In this document: positions 14,988 through 20,159 of the stretch, piece by piece
Numbering within the stretch: the first letter of the stretch is position 1
How the letters are laid out: each line of letters starts with the position of its first letter
Source: a virus
Length of the DNA stretch: 20,159 nt
Direction: 5' to 3' (one strand)
IMG/VR virus record: IMGVR_UViG_3300021964_000739
Span: 1-20,159 of that record
Position numbers and translations under genes: made by a program
Notes under the pieces: generated by a model
The model's input: only the letters and a program-made list of their open reading frames with translations
The model's database searches: none
What the model was told of the DNA's origin: nothing

Positions 14988-14995
14988 TATTTATA
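14988..14995 (+). promoter_or_regulatory. TATTTATA box in the 44-base gap before gene 15015
   Basis: The gap 14971-15014 is AT-rich and contains ATATATTTATATAAAAC. The octamer matches those at 4108 and 6934. With a 19-base distance to the ATG, this is the copy best placed to be a promoter element; TATAAA at 14992-14997 overlaps it. No hairpin terminator is visible in this gap. Confidence 0.33.
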
Positions 14996-15014
14996 TAAAA
15001 CACAATTACATAAA

Positions 15015-15671
15015 ATGGGATACTTAGACAATTCAATTGTGACGGTGGACGCAATCCTAACAAAAAAAGGTAGAGAGCTATTAGCTAGAGGGGATGGCTC
15101 TTTCAAGATTACCCAATTTGCATTAGCAGATGACGAAATCGACTACACCTTATACAATCCACTTCATCCCTCTGGTTCTGCACTCTATGGAGAAGCTATC
15201 GAAAACTTACCGTTATTAGAAGCATTTCCTGACGAGACTCAAATTATGAAGTACAAATTAACAACTCTACCACGAGGTACTTCTAAACTACCTATTCTTG
15301 ATTTAGGTGTAACATCTGTATCATTGAGACAAGGAGCTTCTGTAGCAATTACCCCTCAAACGCTAAACTACTTAGGAGCTACATCAATTTTTGAAACTCA
15401 AGGTTACACAGCAACAATCGCCGATGTTAGAACACTTAATTCATTTACAGGTGTTGGTATTAACACAGAAGAAGCAGAAAGACTAAATACCGGAACTACT
15501 ATCGGAACTAACGTTTCTAAGACAGTTTTAGGTACATCAATTAACCTAGTTGCTACTTCAGTAAATACTTTATTCGGATCTAACACACAACTACAGACAA
15601 CCTTGACTGTAATTGGTAGAGGATCAGGAGCAAGATTAACGATTCCAGTAACAATTACTAAAACTAACTAA
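15015..15671 (+). CDS. Virion structural protein of marine T4-like type (218 aa)
   Basis: The N-terminal 45 residues are a distinctive motif I recall in structural proteins of aquatic T4-like phages: IVTVDAILTKKGRELLARGD (8-27), then FKITQFALADDEIDYTLYNP (30-49). The conserved LTKKGRE and FALADDEIDY parts are intact. The rest (about 80-218) is Thr/Ser/Val-rich and strand-like with a repetitive look (TLNYLGATSIFE, GTTIGTNVSKTVLGTSINLV), consistent with a beta-sandwich. Its exact position in the virion is unknown to me. It begins the distal run of fibre-related genes, behind the best-placed TATTTATA box, and is followed 2 bases later by the first of two paralogous proteins. Confidence 0.78.
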   Translation: MGYLDNSIVTVDAILTKKGRELLARGDGSFKITQFALADDEIDYTLYNPLHPSGSALYGEAIENLPLLEAFPDETQIMKYKLTTLPRGTSKLPILDLGVTSVSLRQGASVAITPQTLNYLGATSIFETQGYTATIADVRTLNSFTGVGINTEEAERLNTGTTIGTNVSKTVLGTSINLVATSVNTLFGSNTQLQTTLTVIGRGSGARLTIPVTITKTN

Positions 15672-15673
15672 TT

Positions 15674-16699
15674 ATGTCATATAAAAGATTTGATGCGGAA
15701 GATGTTGTAGTTAGTGCTGAATCGGTAACCACTCCTGTTTGGTCTGGCCAAAATACTACACTATCGTCATTTCATACTTCATCTACACAGGTAGGTGGAA
15801 CCTCTGCAGACTACTACTACGATATCTACCAGACAGCATCTACTGATACATCTGCTAGAGTACAATTTTCAGTAGCATATGCAGATAAAAAAGGAAGTGG
15901 TTCACTTTACTTTAACTCTTCTGTAGCAGGTAAGTCTCCTTCTTCTACTATCTATGGTCAATACAGAAACCTAGTATTAGGTACTGAAGAAGATGATTTT
16001 ACTTTTGGTTCAACAACTGCAGAACATTTCTATGTTATATCAATCGATAGAGCAAGATATAAAGAAAAGTTACTTCCCGGTAGTTTAACTTTACACCTAA
16101 ACAATAGTTCTTCTGGAGACTTTTTATCATTAACAGATAACAGTAATCAGGTTTCTACTATTACTTACACAGACGCAGGAAGAGTGTACGAACTTATTAC
16201 AGGTTCATTAGGTACTAAATCTTCTGCAGCTAAAAACGATAATGGGTACACTCAAGGGTCAGGTTCCTACGGTAAACTCCTCCCAGATATTGGGATTATC
16301 CTTTTAAACGGTAAAGCATTAGATGCTTCTGCTACTGCTGGAGGACTAAACCTCAATACCAACAGAGCTGCTAATACTGCATCGTTAAATAATAGAAAAA
16401 TCTTTAACGCACTAGACTATAGTGGTAGTTTTAGAGTCCAATCTGAAGAAACAATCACTTCTAACTTCGTATTTGTTAGAGCTAGAAACTCTGAGTTTAA
16501 TTATTCTACTAATCCATCATTAATAACAGGTTCAGGTGAATTGAGACATAATGTAATGATTAATACCCCTCAATCCTTTATTACATCTGTTGGACTGTAT
16601 AATGATAATAACGATCTACTTGCTGTAGCAAAACTATCTAGACCTCTATTAAAGGACTTTACAAAAGAAAGTTTGGTACGTATCAAGTTAGACTATTAA
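15674..16699 (+). CDS. Baseplate/fibre structural protein, paralogue A (341 aa)
   Basis: This and the next gene product are paralogues of nearly equal length. Both start MS.YK...-DV..S, both contain a central (V)ISI.R..Y...PG strand pair (here FYVISIDRARYKEKLLPGSL at 119-138), and both end in the same kind of domain: here FNYSTNPSLITGSGELRHNV, then TSVGLYNDNNDLLAVAKLSR and a closing RIKLDY. The C-terminal VGLYND..(E/D)LLAVAK motif is one I recall in baseplate proteins of marine T4-like phages. The middle is Ser/Thr/Gly-rich. It probably sits at the baseplate periphery, where fibres attach. No catalytic motif is seen. Confidence 0.75.
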   Translation: MSYKRFDAEDVVVSAESVTTPVWSGQNTTLSSFHTSSTQVGGTSADYYYDIYQTASTDTSARVQFSVAYADKKGSGSLYFNSSVAGKSPSSTIYGQYRNLVLGTEEDDFTFGSTTAEHFYVISIDRARYKEKLLPGSLTLHLNNSSSGDFLSLTDNSNQVSTITYTDAGRVYELITGSLGTKSSAAKNDNGYTQGSGSYGKLLPDIGIILLNGKALDASATAGGLNLNTNRAANTASLNNRKIFNALDYSGSFRVQSEETITSNFVFVRARNSEFNYSTNPSLITGSGELRHNVMINTPQSFITSVGLYNDNNDLLAVAKLSRPLLKDFTKESLVRIKLDY

Positions 16700-16705
16700 T
16701 AATGA

Positions 16706-17728
16706 ATGAGCGCTTACAAGAAACTAAACCGTCAAGATGTTTATATATCTGATTACTCTGCTAAAAAGCAGTGGTATGCATCAGGTAGTACAGTTGATAG
16801 GTACGGTCTAGAGGTTCTAAGAGGGTTTTCAGGTTCAACACCAGGCTACCCTTACCCTACGGACTACCTAAACAATAGGTATCAAAAGTTAGTTTTTGAT
16901 AGTGTTTTTCATAATTACTATTCCGGTAGTAATAAATTAGGTACTTTCTCTGGATCTTATAATTTATCATTACAAACTAGCCTTACCTTAACCGGTTCAC
17001 GAAGTAGTAGCTGTGAGGTAGGTGTTATCTCTATTCCAAGAGACGTTTATGGTACGCATATTGAACCAGGAACGGTAGTTCTGAAGCCTTTCTTTGAAGA
17101 GGAGGATAAGTACTGGGAAGAAGGTTATGCTAGAGCAGACAACTTTGCAGATGACTACGTAGAGGACTTAGAACACTGGTACGGAACATTACCTATCGAT
17201 TTAGATGATTATATTGTAGATGAAGGAGAATACGTAATCGAAACAGGCAGTCAATATCTAGAAAGAGATGAAAGTATTTTATTTGAAAGATACGAAGTAG
17301 TAGACGATAAAGAAGGTAGATTAATATTATCCGGCTCTACCCTACCTTATACTAAAAAAGAAAGAGTAGTAGGAGATGTAATTTATAATCAAGGACAGAT
17401 TATCATTACTGATGACCATGCAGCTAGGTATTATTCAACTTATGCAAGACCTATTGTGCACTGGAAATCAAACCTACCTATTTATACATATAACGTTCAC
17501 TGTACTGTGAAGGAAGCCGATATGAATTTTACTTATAACCCTTCTGCAATTACAGGATCAGATAATACTATCAGGGATAACATTACAGGAAGTAGTTTTA
17601 GACCCTATGTAACAACCGTTGGTTTATACAATGATGCAAATGAGTTAATAGCAGTTGCAAAAACGAATAGACCAATACCAAAATCGGAAAATGTTGATAT
17701 GACGTTTGTCGTAAAATTAGATTTATAA
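16706..17728 (+). CDS. Baseplate/fibre structural protein, paralogue B (340 aa)
   Basis: Paralogue of the preceding gene: MSAYKKLNRQDVYISDYSAK at the start, GVISIPRDVYGTHIEPGTVV at about 106-125, and FTYNPSAITGSDNTIRDNIT followed by VTTVGLYNDANELIAVAKTN and VVKLDL at the end. The middle differs: residues 128-240 are strongly acidic (EEEDKYWEEGYARADNFADD, then EDLEHWYGTLPIDLDDYIVD), unlike the Ser/Thr-rich middle of paralogue A. About nine SGS/TGS tripeptides are present. An ATG at 16702 is out of frame and is not the start. The stop overlaps the next ATG (TAATG), coupling it to the short S74 fibre. Perhaps the two paralogues form a hetero-oligomer or each holds one fibre. Confidence 0.75.
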   Translation: MSAYKKLNRQDVYISDYSAKKQWYASGSTVDRYGLEVLRGFSGSTPGYPYPTDYLNNRYQKLVFDSVFHNYYSGSNKLGTFSGSYNLSLQTSLTLTGSRSSSCEVGVISIPRDVYGTHIEPGTVVLKPFFEEEDKYWEEGYARADNFADDYVEDLEHWYGTLPIDLDDYIVDEGEYVIETGSQYLERDESILFERYEVVDDKEGRLILSGSTLPYTKKERVVGDVIYNQGQIIITDDHAARYYSTYARPIVHWKSNLPIYTYNVHCTVKEADMNFTYNPSAITGSDNTIRDNITGSSFRPYVTTVGLYNDANELIAVAKTNRPIPKSENVDMTFVVKLDL

Positions 17729-18387
17729 TGGCAGTAAAGTTTAGAGCAGATAAAGGCACACCGTTAACCTACGCAGAGTTAGATAATAACTTTGGAGCCT
17801 ATTTTTATTCCGCTTCTACTAATGGGCAGACATTAACTCTGTACTATCCTAGTAGCTCACAAGTCCCAGTCAACAGTGGTTCTATTGACATAAGTTTAGT
17901 AAAAGGATTACAGAATGCAGGAGTAAATAAAAGACTCGTTGTATTCTCCGGTTCTTCTGCTGTATCATCAAGCCAAGGAGTTATTATAGATGAAAATAAT
18001 AATTTAGGTATTGGTGTAAATGAGAATAACGATCTACCATTGTCGTACAAATTAATGGTGTCTGGTTCTATTAAAGCATCTGGTACAGTTGTGCAAGGAT
18101 CAGATTTAAGATTAAAAGAAGACATTAGACCTATAGACAATGCTTTGAGTAGGGTTAATAATATCGACGGAGTATATTTTACTTATAAAGATACAAAAGA
18201 AAAGAGTATAGGTGTTATTGCACAAGACATACAGAAAATTCTACCAGAAGTTGTATCAGAAGATAATAATGGCTATCTTGGGGTTAACTATAGTGGTATC
18301 GTCCCTGTACTGGTCGAGGCTATTAGAGAACAAAGTAGCATTATATTCGATTTAGAAGAAAGAATATCTAAGTTAGAAAAGAAATAA
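17728..18387 (+). CDS. Short tail fibre with C-terminal S74 intramolecular chaperone (219 aa)
   Basis: Residues 9-30 (KGTPLTYAELDNNFGAYFYS) are an N-terminal motif shared with the next fibre and probably dock it on the baseplate. Residues 125-219 are a Peptidase S74 chaperone: SDLRLKEDIRPIDNAL has the catalytic pair Ser125 and Lys130, spaced five residues apart as in phage phi29 gp12 and endosialidases. IGVIAQDIQKILPEVVSED and GVNYSGIVPVLVEAIREQ follow, with a final coiled coil (EERISKLEKK). The S74 domain helps the trimer fold, then cuts itself off. Cleavage before Ser125 would leave a mature protein of only about 124 residues, very short for a receptor-binding fibre. It could be a short spike, a tip adaptor, or a fibre that has lost its receptor domain. 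Confidence 0.85.
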   Translation: MAVKFRADKGTPLTYAELDNNFGAYFYSASTNGQTLTLYYPSSSQVPVNSGSIDISLVKGLQNAGVNKRLVVFSGSSAVSSSQGVIIDENNNLGIGVNENNDLPLSYKLMVSGSIKASGTVVQGSDLRLKEDIRPIDNALSRVNNIDGVYFTYKDTKEKSIGVIAQDIQKILPEVVSEDNNGYLGVNYSGIVPVLVEAIREQSSIIFDLEERISKLEKK

Positions 18388-18388
18388 G

Positions 18389-20152
18389 ATGCCAGATAGT
18401 AATATTACATTAAGAACGGTAAAAGGATCAGGGCTAACCCATGCCGAGATGGATCAGAACTTCCAAGAGTTGTTCTATTCAGCATCTTCTACCAATTCAG
18501 AATTAAAGCTTTTCAGATCACAGTCTGACGCTCCTTTTGTTGCTGTAGAGTTTTCTACTCCTAAAGCAGATAAATATGCTGTACAGTTAAAAGAAGGTAC
18601 AGGTTCTATTGCCGCTCAAATTACTTTTACTGGTTCTAACAATTTTAAATTTGATTACGATAACAATAACTTAATTGTAACAGGTTCACATTATCATAAA
18701 GGAGATATGGTAGTAGACGGTAGGATGACCGCTAAGGTTTTCCAGTCACAGACTATTATCTCTTCAACTTCTACAGGTTCTACCTCATTTGGAGACACCT
18801 TAGATGATAATCATATACTTACAGGTTCACAACATATTTCTGGTTCGTCTTTCTTAGTAGGTGATAGCGACATAGAAGGAGTTCTTAGCATTACAGGCTG
18901 GTCAGATGTTTCTGCATCGTTAGGCCACCTATACGAATTTAGTTCATCCTTAGATAGATTTTATGCAACTGATGCAGATTTAGAGGCTTCAAGGTCAATA
19001 GATAGTGCATCATTCCATGCTGATAGGGTAACAAGAATAGCAGCATTATCTGCATCTTCTAATACTCATAGAAATGTTCTCTATAATTACAACTCTAGCT
19101 CTATACAAGCATTATCGCAATCAGCTCATACACAGAGAGTACATTTATGGAACTCTGCCTCAGCTTTAGATAGCGCAGTATCAGAATCAGCTTCAGGCTC
19201 TATAGCAGAACTTTCTTCTTCAGCACATACTCAAAGACAAAGCATATCAGGTAGTTTTGATAGTACTATAAGCAGCTTATCTTCTAGTATTCATAATGAA
19301 TTCTTAAAAGACACAACTGACACATTTACAGGTACTCTAACTGTAGCCGGTAATGTTGATGCAAACGATGTTACGATAGACGTCTGGGGAAGTATTTCTG
19401 CTTCATTAGCACAAATATCTTCTTCAGCTAGTGGTAGCCAATTAAACATAGCAAATAATGCTAATGATAGATTGGTAACTGCACAAGGTACAGACTACTT
19501 AAACGCTGAGGCTAATTTAACATTTGATGGAACACATTTAACAATCGGTGGTACTTCATTAACTAACTTTACCCCTACATCGCATGTAGGATTAGCAACT
19601 TTAGTTGGAGGTACGCAATCTGGTTCGTTAATTGAAGCATACGAAGGTGGGCATTTTGTAGTAGGTATTAGAGATAATGCTACTGATGGATACGATAGCT
19701 TTGCTGTTGTTTCCGGTGATGGAGGATACTACTCAGGTAACCAGTATACTAAATTAGCATTTAGAGTATCTGGTTCTGGAGATACATTAGTAGGAGGTAA
19801 TCTAACAGTACAAGATAATTTATTTGTCACTGGTTCAATTGATGCAACAGCTGATATTACCGCTTACTTCTCTTCTGATGAAAGATTAAAGGATAACGTT
19901 ACTCCTATAAGTGACGCAATAAATAAAATAAATCAAATAGGAGGATATGGATTTGATTGGAATAGTAATTCTGAGCATAGCGGTCACGATGTTGGTGTTA
20001 TCGCTCAGGAAATCGAAAAAGTGCTGCCAGAGGTAGTAACTACTCGAGATAATGGCTATAAAGCCGTACGTTATGAAAAAATTGTCGCGTTATTGATTCA
20101 AGCTGTTAAAGAACAGCAGTTACAAATCGATGAGCTGAAGTCAAAGCTCTAG
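18389..20152 (+). CDS. Tail fibre / receptor-binding protein with S74 chaperone (587 aa)
   Basis: Residues 12-33 (KGSGLTHAEMDQNFQELFYS) repeat the docking motif of the preceding fibre. The shaft up to about 310 is Ser/Gly/Thr-rich with strand repeats ending in SGS/TGS, then a helical repeat section with SSNTHR (223), SAHTQR (245) and SAHTQR (278). Residues 352-385 (LNIANNANDRLVTAQGTDYL then NAEANLTFDGTHLTIGG) are a tail-fibre segment I recall in aquatic phages. Residues 392-485 are probably the receptor-facing head. Residues 495-587 are the S74 chaperone: SSDERLKDNVTPISDAIN with Ser496 and Lys501 as catalytic pair, VGVIAQEIEKVLPEVV, and a closing coiled coil. Predicted self-cleavage leaves a trimeric fibre of about 495 residues. 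This is the most likely host-range determinant of the window. The gene is complete, ending 7 bases before the window edge. Confidence 0.88.
   Translation: MPDSNITLRTVKGSGLTHAEMDQNFQELFYSASSTNSELKLFRSQSDAPFVAVEFSTPKADKYAVQLKEGTGSIAAQITFTGSNNFKFDYDNNNLIVTGSHYHKGDMVVDGRMTAKVFQSQTIISSTSTGSTSFGDTLDDNHILTGSQHISGSSFLVGDSDIEGVLSITGWSDVSASLGHLYEFSSSLDRFYATDADLEASRSIDSASFHADRVTRIAALSASSNTHRNVLYNYNSSSIQALSQSAHTQRVHLWNSASALDSAVSESASGSIAELSSSAHTQRQSISGSFDSTISSLSSSIHNEFLKDTTDTFTGTLTVAGNVDANDVTIDVWGSISASLAQISSSASGSQLNIANNANDRLVTAQGTDYLNAEANLTFDGTHLTIGGTSLTNFTPTSHVGLATLVGGTQSGSLIEAYEGGHFVVGIRDNATDGYDSFAVVSGDGGYYSGNQYTKLAFRVSGSGDTLVGGNLTVQDNLFVTGSIDATADITAYFSSDERLKDNVTPISDAINKINQIGGYGFDWNSNSEHSGHDVGVIAQEIEKVLPEVVTTRDNGYKAVRYEKIVALLIQAVKEQQLQIDELKSKL
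19055..19297 (+). repeat. Degenerate SAHTQR-type repeats in fibre shaft
   Basis: Four related units, SSNTHR (residue 223), SAHTQR (245), SAHTQR (278) and SSIHN (299), recur at intervals of about 21-33 residues within an otherwise Ser/Ala-rich helical stretch. They are degenerate at the DNA level (TCAGCTCATACACAGAGA compared with TCAGCACATACTCAAAGA), so they reflect protein repeats rather than recent duplication. Confidence 0.5.
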
Positions 20153-20159
20153 CGACCAA

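Noticed and set aside
16702-16704. ATG four bases before the start of paralogue B
   Set aside because: It is in a different frame; the ATG at 16706 gives the MSAYKK start that matches paralogue A.
20132-20149. GAGCT / AGCTC inverted repeat at the end of the last fibre gene, as a terminator
   Set aside because: The stem is only 5 bp with an 8-base loop, lies inside the coding sequence and is not followed by a T-run within the window.
1-20159. tRNA genes, CRISPR arrays, integrase or insertion sequence ends
   Set aside because: Reading both strands I found no cloverleaf-like sequence, no regularly spaced repeats and no transposase or integrase motif.

Overview
The window is part of the genome of a T4-like contractile-tailed phage (myovirus). 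All genes lie on the + strand, are packed tightly with 1-8 nt overlaps or TAATG stop/start junctions, and most of the window is a baseplate/tail-fibre cluster. The order gp5-like spike, gp25, gp6, gpI/gp7-like wedge protein, then fibre proteins mirrors the T4 baseplate locus, and a gp55-type late sigma factor lies just upstream. The DNA is AT-rich (about a third G+C by eye). A Gram-negative host is inferred from an encoded type II signal-peptide lipoprotein. Few starts have a clear Shine-Dalgarno sequence, which would fit a Bacteroidota-like host, but the host cannot be fixed from this sequence.

Layout. 1-1006: two small conserved-type phage proteins of unknown role, the second with a UVR-like motif. 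1007-2259: a self-contained accessory cassette with a TTGACA/TATAAA promoter, a T5orf172/GIY-YIG-like gene, an overlapping lipoprotein gene with a very GC-rich signal-peptide region, and a short hairpin followed by T7. 2260-2388: extremely AT-rich spacer with two TATAAATA boxes identical to the T4 late-promoter core. 2389-4105: HD-domain hydrolase, a small membrane-anchored protein and the gp55-like late sigma factor. 4132-7364: small acidic protein, gp5-like spike, a large protein with a CBM5/12-like module, and a small helical protein. 7371-14005: baseplate wedge (gp25, gp6, a DNRLRE-like protein, a small coiled-coil protein, a 1005-aa gpI/gp7-like protein). 14008-20152: structural proteins, two paralogous 340-aa proteins, and two fibres that share an N-terminal motif and a C-terminal S74 self-cleaving chaperone.

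Working together: gp55 probably redirects the host polymerase to late promoters that drive the morphogenesis genes. The spike, wedge and fibre proteins build the baseplate and receptor-recognition apparatus. The 1007-2259 cassette looks like a moron: a separately expressed accessory unit whose lipoprotein is a candidate for altering the host envelope, for example by superinfection exclusion. That role is inference. No tRNA, CRISPR array, insertion sequence or integrase was seen, and no gene-free gap exceeds 150 bases.
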